A stretch of 64,000 nucleotides of DNA from Tillandsia leiboldiana (taxonomy: Eukaryota > Streptophyta > Magnoliopsida > Poales > Bromeliaceae): positions 30,517,587 to 30,581,586 of the forward strand of contig CM055068.1 in the NCBI GenBank assembly GCA_029204045.2, given 5' to 3'. Below, piece by piece: positions 33,407-44,149 of the stretch. Made by a program: the position numbers and the translations under genes. The notes beneath the pieces were generated by a model, which saw only the letters and a list, made by a program, of their open reading frames with translations, was not told the origin of the DNA and made no database searches. The first letter of the stretch is position 1; each line of letters opens with the position of its first letter.

Positions 33407-33418
33407 GCTCTGATACCA
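33407..33418 (-). other. gypsy-D primer binding site
   Basis: Sense TGGTATCAGAGC, a full match to the initiator tRNA-Met complement, eight bases behind the 5' LTR. Confidence 0.92.
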
Positions 33419-33426
33419 ACCTAATC

Positions 33427-33891
33427 TGTCACGCCCCGGGTGTAAACCAGAACCCGGGCTCGTCCACAGATCCGCCGTGCACACGGAATTTCCCGTGTAC
33501 ACGAAGCGCTGGTAACCTGCTCAGATATAAAGATATAATAAAGGAGCATAAAACAGAGCTAAACTAAAACTAATACATCTCAGACAAATGCTGGAAATAA
33601 AAGCACAACATAACTCTCATATATATACATGTGTCTCTCCCAGCTCACGAAATAAATACAACCAACTGGCCGAAGCCAGACCCAAAATAAGGGAAAATAC
33701 ATTCGTCTGAGTGTACAGGGGATACATCAAAACTGCTAAACTCGAGATCGGGGAAGTAGCTATCTAATCAGCGATCCTCTTACCTCGATCCTAGGAAGAG
33801 GGTCCCGCAACTCCAGCAGAGGACTCTGCAAAACAAAGGGGAAAAGAAAAGGGAAAAACAGTGGGGGTGAGAACTACTATAAAAACAGTAG
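33427..33891 (-). repeat. gypsy-D 5' LTR, part nearer the primer site
   Basis: Matches 25050-25515 of the 3' LTR and breaks off at the gypsy-E target duplication AGTAG (33887-33891). The hairpin copy is at 33476-33503. Confidence 0.92.
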
Positions 33892-34004
33892 TGTCACGCC
33901 CCCGGGGGATTTTGAGTCTATCAAAGCGGAAAATTGCGTGTATTATTTTTTTTTCTTCTTAACAAGGTAACTTAAACCTCATCCCCGGTGCGTGCCAGAC
34001 CGCC

Positions 34005-34053
34005 ACATACACAAATTCTCTCTGCCCACGGGCAGAGTCTCCTTTGTATATGC
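34005..34053 (-). other. LTR 3'-end hairpin (gypsy-E, 3' LTR)
   Basis: Sense outer arms GCATATACAAA and TTTGTGTATGT pair over 11 positions with two G-U pairs; the inner stem CTCTGCCC/GGGCAGAG is perfect. GGCGGTCTGGCACG follows. The 5' LTR copy is at 41773-41821. Confidence 0.75.
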
Positions 34054-35296
34054 ACGGCGTCTCATTTACAACAACATACCTCAACCATCAACCATACAAT
34101 AGACATACATCGTCAAACAGAGTACAGTAGTTTAACTAATATTTAAAAAGACTGGTGTCCACTCGACACCTTGTTGTTTTATTTTCAAGCGGAATATTAA
34201 AGCGGCATCAGTGTTTAGAAAGGATAAAACCAACGGTTGCAAGACCCGTGCCCACACGGCACTTCGTTTTGAGAAAACGTTTTCGAAATAATTTGGTTCG
34301 TCATGAAAACGTGCCGCATACGAAAACATCACTAAAAGCATCAAAGCATAAAAGTACACCTCATCCACAGCGCTAAGTAATACATGTCCACGGCTAATAC
34401 GATCCACAAGCAAATTAACTAAAAGAAGCATAAGGGAAATGAGATAATAAACCCAAGTATCTGACTACGGTCCTCGCGACGCAGTCTCACCGCCCTCCCG
34501 GCTAACGCACCTCGTAACACCTGTCACGGAGTGGGTAATGTCAGTGACAAACAAAGTAGATGTCTAATAACAATAAGGAATAAGGAGCAAACCGAAAACA
34601 CCGGAACCTTTCGCTAAAACCCTGCACATAATTAAGCTGGGCCCCAACCCCAGATTTATCAATTAAGTTGGGTACCAACCCCAGAGTACCTGTCGGGGAG
34701 ACTAAAGTCTCCCCTCGTGCGCAAACACCTCTTTGATGCATTTAACCTCTTCACGGTGCTGGTGTGCTATCTTCAGCGGGCGCGAAGAGGTCCTCACGGC
34801 TCCCACCCCTTTGTGAGGTACACGGGTCAAAAGAGACCACTTCTCCGGAAAAGTACACCCATGCGGAGGCCAATCCGCCTGTGTACGTGCAGCATCCGAC
34901 ACGGATTTGCCGAGATCGGCGTGTACTGAGCACCGCGACCGTAGCCGCTTCAATTGTTAGATGAAATACAATTATGCGAAAGGTTAAACTGTCCATCTAC
35001 TTTGTTAGATAAATTAAATGCACTTTAATGACGATAGATGCACTTACTGCACTTGTTGCACTTATCGCAACCGTACCCATCTATTTGAAGAGAAATCGGA
35101 ACACCTGAATCCTTCGCGCACCCCCGCTGCGCACTTGGACCTAAAGAAAGTCCGCAAGGATAACTATAGTCAAAAACATGTACTAACATCCGAAAACAAA
35201 AGACCCAATTTACTCTTTTCGACGGAAAAGTCCAACACCGTCCGGGTTGACGAAAACGGAAATCCCGCGCCGCCTTCGTCGTCCGCTGGAGCCCCG

Positions 35297-35880
35297 CGCG
35301 GTTCGGAACCGCGCGGCGTGTCTCCGCGGCGACGCCCACGCGGCGCGGTGCCTCGCGCGGGTGTTGCCCGTCCGGCGGCCGCACGGTGCCCGCGCGGGTG
35401 CGGCCCCGCACGGCGCCCGCGCGGTTGCGTGTCCACGCGGGTGCCGCCCGCGCGGTTGCGGGTCCGCGCGGGTGCCGCCCGCGCGGCAGCCGCGCGGCGC
35501 CCGCGCGGTGCCCGCGCGTTTGCGGGTCCGCGCGGGTGCCGCCCGCGCGGCAGCCGCGCGGCCCCCGCGCGGTGCCCGCACGGTTGCGGGTCCGCGCGGG
35601 TGCCGCCCGCGCGGTGCCCGCGCGGTTGCGGGTCAGCGCGGGTGCCGCCCGCGCGGTTGCGGATCCGCGCGGGTGCCGCCCGCGCGGCGCCCGTGCGGGT
35701 GCCACCCGCGCGGCAGCCGCGCGGCGCCCGCACGGTGCCCGCGCGGTTGCGGATCCGCGCGGGTGCCGCCCGCGCGGCAGCCGCGCGACGCCCGCGCGGG
35801 CACAACCCGCGCGGAGTGCGCGCGGTGCCCTCGCGGTGCCCGCGCGGTCCCATCGCCGCTTGCGGCGGCGATCGGCCGTC
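35297..35880. repeat. GC-rich tandem array (gypsy-E, 3' LTR), expanded
   Basis: Repeats built from GCCCGCGCGGTT and GCGGGTCCGCGCGGGTGCC units, about 580 bp. The matching array in the 5' LTR (43075-43400) is about 240-250 bp shorter. All long ORFs over it are composition artefacts. Confidence 0.88.
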
Positions 35881-36240
35881 CGCGTTCCCCCTCCGCGCGA
35901 TGCCCTAGCGGCACCGCGCGCCTCCGCCGTCCGTTCCGTGCCCTAGCATGATGACAACGACGGCGACGGTGACGGATACGACGGAGAAACCAAGAACTCG
36001 ATGAAAAAGGACGACGGAAAAATCCCAAATAATTTTATAATAATTCTTTTACTAACCGAAGATCGACCGAAAGGTTGTCCGGTCGCGTTCGTGCCTTCGG
36101 TTCGATGTCCGGGAAGATCGGGCTCCTTCTCCTTCTCCTTTCTTTCGGCTAGGGTTCCGTCTTTTCCTTTTTCGCTTTCTTTCTCTCCTCACCGGTTAGG
36201 GTTTTATTTTTCTTTTCTTTTCTTTCCGATAATCGGGATC

Positions 36241-36250
36241 CCTTATATAG
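36241..36250 (-). promoter_or_regulatory. TATA-like box, gypsy-E 3' LTR
   Basis: Sense CTATATAAGG. The identical box in the 5' LTR (43759-43768) is the likely promoter for genomic RNA. Confidence 0.6.
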
Positions 36251-36660
36251 CTCGTATTAAATCTTTAATTAATTTCCTTTTTAATTAGTACGTAAGATAA
36301 TTCTATTTTCCCTCATGGATAATTAATTAACTAATTAATTATCCCCTACGAGATAACCCACCTTATCTCTAACGGGTGCAAGATATTTTGCACGGATTCC
36401 GATGCATGACTAATCACCGTATCACTAGGAATTTCGTTCCGGGAGATCCCGGTATCGGATTTCAGATCCGATCGCACCGTCGGCCTTCTTTTTCCGCGCT
36501 CTATCGCAGAAAAATACTAGCACCACACACCGGCCAACTTTTAAGAATTGAATAATTTTATTTCACTTAGAGGCTTAAATGACTACATGTAAGTCAAAAA
36601 TACCCCGAAAGGCCGGATCACTACTCCACTCACACTTTATAAAAAGTTTCGTCCCGAAAC

Positions 36661-39600
36661 TTATGTACAAACCCCACTAATCAATTCGGGAAAACATTCT
36701 CTCATCTTCGATTCCGGTTCCCAAGTCGCCTCGCGCTCTTCATGGTTGCTCCACTGGACCTTTACATAGGGGATTGTTCGTTTGCGCAACTTCTTGTCCT
36801 CTCTTGCCAAAATCCGCACCGGTGTCTCCTCGACGCTTAAATCCTCTCGCAACTCGATGGTGGAGGCATCCAAGGCATGAGAGGGATCAGCTAGGTACTT
36901 CCGGAGCATTGAGACATGGAACACGTTATGGACTCGTTCGAGATTCGGCGGCAGGGCTAATCGGTACGCCACCGGTCCTACGCGTTCTAGGATCTCGAAC
37001 GGTCCTACGTACCTCGGGCTTAACTTTCCCTTTATGCTGAAGCGTCGGTTCCCCTTGGAGGGCGAAACTCGGAGTAACGCGTGCTCACCCACCATGAACT
37101 CTAAGTCTCGGCGTCTGTTGTCCGCGTAGCTTTTCTGTCTGCTCTGGGCGGTCAGTAGCCTTTGTCTAATCAATCGCACCTTTGCTTCGGTCTCCTCCAC
37201 CAAATCTGGGCCCAGAAACTTACGCTCACCCAAGTCGTCCCAGCATATTGGAGACCGACAGCGGCGCCCGTACAGGGCCTCGTATGGTGCCATCTGAATG
37301 CTCGCCTGGTAACTGTTATTGTAGGCAAATTCCACTAGGGGCAAACACCGTGCCCACCCTTCGCCCAGGTCTAAAACGCATGCCCGAAGCATGTCCTCCA
37401 TAATTTGTATCACCCGCTCTGATTGTTCGTCGGTCTGCGGGTGAAAAGCCGTACTGAAGTGCAACTTGGTTCCCATTGCTCGCTGCAGGCTCTGCCAAAA
37501 GTTTGACACAAATCGCGTGTCCCTGTCCGACGTGATGGATGTCGGCACCCCATGCAACCTTACTATCTCGTTGATGTAGGTTTGTGCCAGTCGTTCCCGC
37601 GTCCACGTCGTGTGTATGGGCAGAAAGTGGGCCGATTTCGTCAGACGGTCCACAATTACCCATATTGCATCGTGTCCCTGTGACGATCTCGGGAACCCGG
37701 TCACAAAATCCATGGTAATCATGTCCCATTTCCACTCGGGCACCGGTAAGGGTTGCAATTTTCCTGCCGGACGCTGGTGCTCGGCCTTCACTCGTTGGCA
37801 CACCAGGCAGTGTGCCACAAACCGAGTCACGTCTCCCTTCATTTTGGGCCACCAGAAGGTCTGCTTGACATCCTTGTACATCTTCGTTCCCCCGGGTTGC
37901 GCTGCATATGGAGCAGTATGCGCCACCCGCAGGATTTCCTCTTTGAGTTCCGGTAGTTCCGGCACGCAGATTCGTCCCCGAAATCGTATCGTGCCGTCGG
38001 AGTTTGCTGTGAAATCACCTTCTTGGTCGGCAGTTACTCTATTTCGCACCAGCTGGAGTTGGTCATCAGTCGACTGCCCTTCGAGAATTCTGTCAAGCAT
38101 GGTAGGTCTGACCACCAGTGTCAGAAGTTGTTCGACTGTACCTGCCGGTACTACTTCTAGTCCTAATCACGAAAACTCCGCAATCAGACTATCTTGTTGG
38201 GTGATGGCACTTACCACTGCCTTTTCGGCCTGCCCCTTACGGCTCAGGGCGTCGTCCACCACGTTTGCCTTTCCCGGGTGGTAGTGGATCGTTAAATCGT
38301 AATCCTTCAGTAGCTCGAGCCACCGTCTTTGTCGCAAATTTAACTCCTTTTGGGTGAAAAGGTACTTAAGACTTTTATGATCTGAATACACATTGCAGTG
38401 TGCCCCATACAGGTAGTGTCTCCAAAGCTTGAGGACGAACACAACCGCTGCGAGTTCCAAATCGTGCATGGGGTAGTTTCGCTCGTATTCTTTGAGCTGC
38501 CTTGACGCATAGGCTATAACCTTTCCCCATTGCATGAGTACTCCACCCAGTCCGTTTCGCGACGCATCGCAATACACTTCGTAATCCTCCCCTGGTTCTG
38601 GCAGGGCGAGAATCGGGGCTCGCGTCAATCTATCCTTGAGCTCCTCGAAGCTCCTCTGACATTTGTCCGTCCAGATGAACTTTTCCCCCTTTTTAGTCAA
38701 GCGGTTTAAGGGGGTGGCTATCTTGGAGAAACCCTCCACGAAGCGCCGGTAGTACCCGGCTAATCCTAGAAAGCTTCGAATCTCCGTCACCGTCGTCGGT
38801 TGGGACCAGTCCGTCACCGAATTTATCTTCTTCGGATCGACTGCGACCCCAGCCGCCGAGATTACGTGCCCCAAGAAGCCGACCTCACGGAGCCAAAACT
38901 CACACTTTTTGAGTTTGGCGTAGAGTTTCTGTTCTCGTAGGGTCTAGAGGACTGTGCGCAGATGTTCTTCATGTTCCTCATCTGTACGGGAGTAGATGAG
39001 GATATCATCGATGAAGACCACCTCGAATAAGTCCAGGAAGGGTTTGAATACCCTGTTCATCATGTCCATGAACACTGCCGGGGCATTTGTGAGCCCGAAC
39101 GGCATTACTGTAAATTCGTAATGGCCATTGCGAGTTCGAAAAGCCGTTTTGGGGATGTCCTCCCCCTTGACCTGGACCTGATGATAGCCCGACTGCAGGT
39201 CAATCTTCGAAAACACCGTCGCCCCCTGTAGTTGGCCGAAGAGGTCGTCGATCCTTGGCAGGGGGTACTTGTTCTTAACGGTGACCTTATTTATCTCCCA
39301 GTAGTCGATGCACAACCGGAGACTTCCGTCCTTCTACCTCACAAACAGGACGGGCGCGCCCCTGGGTGACGCGCTAGGCCTGATAAAGCCCTTATCCAAA
39401 AGGTCCTCCAACTGTGCCTTGAGTTCCTTCAACTCCGCGAAGGCCATCCTGTACGGTGCCTTGGTGATGGGTTTGGTGCCGGGAAGTAGTTCAATAGGGA
39501 AGTCGACTTCTCGTTCCGGCGGCGCTCCGGGGAGCTCTGCCGGAAACACGTCCGGAAATTCCCTTACCACGGGAATTTCGGAAGGCGAGGGAACGGGTCG

Positions 39601-41439
39601 GGTGGCTAAATCTACCGAGGCTAGATAGGCCACGCACCCGCCCTCCATCAACTTCCTAGCTCGCGACGCGCAGATGATAGCCAAGAAGGAAATGCTTTTA
39701 CATGCCAAGTACACGTTTTCTGGGAATCCCGGCTTCCGTAGTTGCACCTGGCGCTTCTCGCAATCGATGACCGCCTGATACTCGGTAAGCCAGTCCATGC
39801 CCAAAACCACGTCGTATTCTTTTAGCGGTATGACCACCAGTTCCCAGGGGCACGACAACCTTCCCAGTCTTATTGAACACGAGGGTACTAGGCCAGTCGC
39901 CGCGATTGGCCCCCCAGGGGTCTGGACGGTCAGTAAGACATCAAGGGGACTACTTTCTAGCAGATGTGTTTGTGCAAAAGTGCGGGAAATAAAGGAGCGA
40001 GTCGCCCCAGTGTCAAACAGGGTTCGAGCTCGAAAATAAGAAACGGAGGTAATACCTGCGACCACCTCCTCTTGCAGTGTCGCTCTATGCTGGCCCATGG
40101 AGTAGAGCCTCCCTCCTGGTTGTGGTCGCGATTCTCCTTCTGCTCTTGCCGCCGGAGGGTGTGGGGGCATTCCCGTTGATGCTCTACCCCGTCCTGGTGG
40201 CTGCGCCGTTGGGGTGGAAGCTGCGGATGATGCCGCTCCAGTGTTCAGAGGACAGTTGAATCGGAAATGCCCTGGTTTGCCGCAGCGGTAACAGTGATCC
40301 TGTCTCTTAGGGCATTCCGTCACCGGATGCGATGCTCCGCAAATAACACATGGCTTGTTCGCTGGTCGCGGCTTTCCGACAGGCGCACTCTTGCTTCCTT
40401 GTTGCGTCTTGGGGTACTTTGGGGGTCGGCTTCCACCAGACGGACCCCCTCCCGGGTAAGTCTGTGTCCGCTTCCTCTCCCAGTTATTTTCTGATCCCTC
40501 ACGTCGAGCTCGGGTGATAGCGAACCCCCGCTCCACTATGGTGGCCTTGTCCACCACTTCCCTGAATGTGCGCAGGTCCGCTGCCTGAACCATCTCGAAG
40601 ATGTCGCTCCGTAACCCGTCCACAAAAAGACGGGCCTTGTGGGGTTCATCTCGTATAACAAACGGGACGCAGTTAACCAATCTTACGAACTCCCTTTGAT
40701 ATTCCATGACCGAGCGGTTTCCTTGTCTAATGTTCTTCAGGTCGTCTTCCAATTGCCGCTTGACGCTATCGGAGAAGAAAGCGTCAAAAAGTTCCTCTCT
40801 AAAGGCCGTCCATGTCCGTAGCGGGTCGTTTGTAGACGGATCCGGGCGTACCGTCTTCCACCAGATGCGTGCATTCCCTTCGAGGAAGTGGACGGCTAGT
40901 GGAACCCGCTCGTGTTCCTCTATCAGTAGGTCCTCGAAGAGTTTTTCCATGGTATCCACCCATTTCTCGACGACCCATGGATCGGTCGTCTCTCCCTCAA
41001 AAGTGGGAGGGTCATGCTTCTTGAACCTAGTCAAGTTCGTCCTGACCCTTTCTCGCGTCGTTCGTTGCTCCGTGATCCCTCCTACAGCGGCGAACCCCCC
41101 GAGAGTAGGGGTCGTTCCTGCCTCCCCTGCTGTCGCTCCCATCACGGGCCCCGTGGTCGTCGGAGTAGGTACATCCCTTGGGGATGGTGGCTGTTCCGTC
41201 GTCGTACCACCCGTCCCTTGCGGTCCCGTAGTGGGTGCGGTGGCTTCGGGCGGAGGGGTCAGATCGCGCTCGGCTGGCGCGGTTGCCTGTCGCTGCGTCA
41301 GGTGACGAACCTGCTCCGTCAGCGTCGCTAATTGCTCGGCCATTTCCCGCAGTTGTCGTTGGAGGAGCTGGTTCTCTGCGGTGGCCGGGGTCACTCTGTC
41401 CGCGTCCGCATTCTCGGTGGACGATCTAGTCCGAGCCAT
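36661..41439 (-). pseudogene. gypsy-E gag-pol polyprotein (1593 codons) with three in-frame stops
   Basis: A single frame starts at ATG 41439 (MARTRSSTEN) and ends at TAA 36663-36661. Gag carries DPWVVEKWVDTMEKLF near residue 160 and a zinc knuckle CYRCGKPGHFRFNC near 387. Protease LFDTGATRSFISR is near 475, RT VVFIDDILIYS near 811, RNase H YCDASRNGLGGVLMQ, integrase with SDRDTRFVSNFW and TDEQSERV. A chromodomain-like end (IPYVKVQWSNHEEREATWE) closes it. Stops are TAG 39336-39334, TAG 38946-38944 and TGA 38169-38167; no frameshift was seen. Close to gypsy-A in gag-pol, although their LTRs differ widely. Confidence 0.93.
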
Positions 41440-41640
41440 CGTCCGCTATAGACAAAGAAACCATGTTAACCCTAAGGTTATAACCCTAACACCCTGTCTT
41501 ACGATTACACCTACATTACATCCCCTTTTCCCCGTACTCTCACGTACTACGCACCTATACCTTGGTTATCTCATGTCTAATTTGCTTGTGGCACCCTACA
41601 CTGTGGATGTGGATCACGTCTACTATGGTTATGGTTGTTT

Positions 41641-41652
41641 TCTCTGATACCA
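41641..41652 (-). other. gypsy-E primer binding site
   Basis: Sense TGGTATCAGAGA, seven bases behind the 5' LTR, initiator tRNA-Met type with one mismatch at the last base. Confidence 0.9.
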
Positions 41653-41659
41653 TTTAATC

Positions 41660-44144
41660 TGTCACGCTCCCGGGGGTTTTTGAGTCTATCAAAGCGGAAA
41701 ATTACGTGTATTATTTTTTTTTCTTCTTAACAAGGTAACTTAAACGTCATCCCCGGTGCGTGCCAGACCGCCACATACACAAATTCTCTCTGCCCACGGA
41801 CAGAGTCTCCTTTGTATATGCACGGCGTCTCATTTACAACAACATACCTCAACCATCAACCATACAATAGACATACGTCGTCAAACAGAGTACAGTAGTT
41901 TAACTAATGTTTAAAAAGACTGGTGTCCACTCGACACCTTGTTGTTTTATTTTCAAGCGGAATATTAAAGCGGCATCAGTGTTTAGAAAGGATAAAATCA
42001 ACGGTTGCAAGAACCATGCCCACACGGCACTTCGTTTTGAGAAAACGTTTTCGAAATCATTTGGTTCGTCATGAAAACGTGCCGCATACGAAAACGTCAC
42101 TAAAAGCATCAAAGCAAAAAAGTACACCTCATCCACAGCGCTAAGTAATACATGTCCACGGCTAATACGATCCACAAGCAAATTAACTAAAAGAAGCATA
42201 AGGGAAATGAGATAATAAACCCAAGTATCTGACTACGGTCCTCGCGACACAGTCTCACCGCCCTCCCGGCTAACGCACCTCGTAACACCTGTCACGGAGT
42301 GGGTAATGTCAGTGACAAACAAACTAGATGTCTAATAACAATAAGGAATAAGGAGCAAACTGAAAACACCGGAACCTTTCGCTAAAACCCTACACATAAT
42401 TAAGCTGGGCCCCAACCCCAGATTTATCAATTAAGTTGGGCACCAACCCCAGAGTACCTATCGGGGAGACTGAAGTCTCCCCTCGTGCGCAAACACCTCT
42501 TTGATGCATTTAACCTCTTCACGGTGCTGGTGTGCTATCTTCAGCGGGCGCGAAGAGGTCCTCACGGCTCCCACCCCTTTGTGAGGTACACGGGTCAAAA
42601 GAGACCACTTCTCCGGAAAAGTACACCCATGCGGAGGCCAATCCGCCTGTGTACGTGCAGCATCCGAAACGGATTTGCCGAGATCGGCGTGTAGTGAGCA
42701 CCGCGACCGTAGCCGCTTCAATTGTTAGATGAAATACAATTATGCGAAAGGTTAAACTGTCCATCTACTTTGTTAGATAAATTAAAAGCACTTTAATGAC
42801 GATAGATGCACTTACTGCACTTGTTGCACTTATCGCAACCGTACCCACCTATTTGAAGAGAAATCGGAACACCTGAATCCTTCGCGCACCCCCGCTGCGC
42901 ACTTGGACCTAAAGAAAGTCCGCAAGGATAACTATGGTCAAAAACGTGTACTAACATCCGAAAACAAAAGACCCAATTTACTCTTTTTGATGGAAAAGTC
43001 CAACACCGTCCGGGTTGACGAAAACGGAAATACCGCGCCGCCATCGTCGTCCGCCGAAGCCCCGGGCGGTTCGGAACCGCGCGGCGTGCCTCCGCGCCGA
43101 CGCCCACGCGGCGCGGTGCCTCGCGCGGGTGTTACCCATGCGGCGGCCGCGCGGTGCCCGCGCGGGTGCGGCCCCGCACGGCGCCCGCACGGTTGCGGGT
43201 CCGCGCGGGTGCCGCCCGCGCGGTGCCCGCGCGATTGCGGGTCCGCGCGGGTGCCGCCCGCGCGGCAGCCGCGCGGCGCCCGCGCGGTGCCCGCGCGGTT
43301 GCGGGTCCGCGCGGGTGCCGCCCGCGCGGGCACGACCCGCGCGGAGCGCGCGCGGTGCCCGCGCGGTCCCATCGCCGCTTGCGGCGGCGATCGGCCGTCC
43401 GCGTTCCCCTCCGCGCGATGCCCTAGCGGCACCGCGCGCCTCCGCCGTCCGTTCCGTGCCCTAGCATGATGACAACGACGGCGACGGTGACGGATACGAC
43501 GGAGAAACCAAGAACTCGATGAAAAAGGACGACGGAAAAATCCCAAATAATTTTATAATAATTCTTTTACTAACCGAAGATCGACGGAAAGGTTGTCCGG
43601 TCGCGTTCGTGCCTTCGGTTCGATGTCCGGGAAGATCGGGCTCCTTCTCCTTCTCCTTTCTTTCGGCTAGGGTTCCGTCTTTTCCTTTTTCGCTTTCTTT
43701 CTCTCCTCACCGGTTAGGGTTTTATTTTTCTTTTCTTTTCTTTCCGATAATCGGGATCCCTTATATAGCTCGTATTAAATCTTTAATTAATTTCCTTTTT
43801 AATTAGTACGTAAGAGAATTCTATTTTCCCTCATGGATAATTAATTAACTAATTAATTATCCCCTACGAGATAACCCACCTTATCTCTAACGGGTGCAAG
43901 ATATTTTGCACGGATTCCGATGCATGACTAATTCACCGTATCACTAGGAATTCCGTTCCGGGAGATCCCGGTATCGGATTTCAGATCCGATCGCACCGTC
44001 GGCCTTCTTTTTCCGCGCTCTATCGCAGAAAAATACTAGCACCACACACCGGCCAACTTTTAAGAATTGAATAATTTTATTTCACTTAGAGGCTTAAATG
44101 ACTACATGTAAGTCAAAAATACCCCGAAAGGCCGGATCACTACA
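41660..44144 (-). repeat. gypsy-E 5' LTR (2485 bp)
   Basis: Reads TGTCACGCTCCCGGGGG...GGATCACTACA. Near-identical to the 3' LTR except for the shorter GC array. Hairpin at 41773-41821, conserved block at 42587-42639, TATA-like box at 43759-43768. Confidence 0.92.
43075..43400. repeat. GC-rich tandem array (gypsy-E, 5' LTR), short form
   Basis: Same units as 35297-35880 with fewer copies; flanks align without gaps. Confidence 0.88.
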
Positions 44145-44149
44145 AGTAG

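Larger units (their letters stand above)
33892..36624 (-). repeat. gypsy-E 3' LTR (about 2733 bp)
   Basis: Reads TGTCACGCCCCCGGGGGATT...GGATCACTAC. The terminal base differs from the 5' LTR (CACTACT versus CACTACA), so the exact inner border is uncertain by one or two bases. Contains the hairpin, conserved block, GC array and TATA-like box. Confidence 0.9.
33892..44144 (-). mobile_element. gypsy-E: near-complete Tekay/Del-type Ty3-gypsy element (10.25 kb)
   Basis: Inserted in the gypsy-D 5' LTR with target duplication AGTAG at 33887-33891 and 44145-44149. Two LTRs of about 2733 and 2485 bp are nearly identical outside the GC-rich array. One minus-strand gag-pol frame has three stops. The sense LTR runs TGTAGTGATCC...GGGGGCGTGACA. 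It is the youngest insertion of this nest apart from small changes. Confidence 0.93.
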
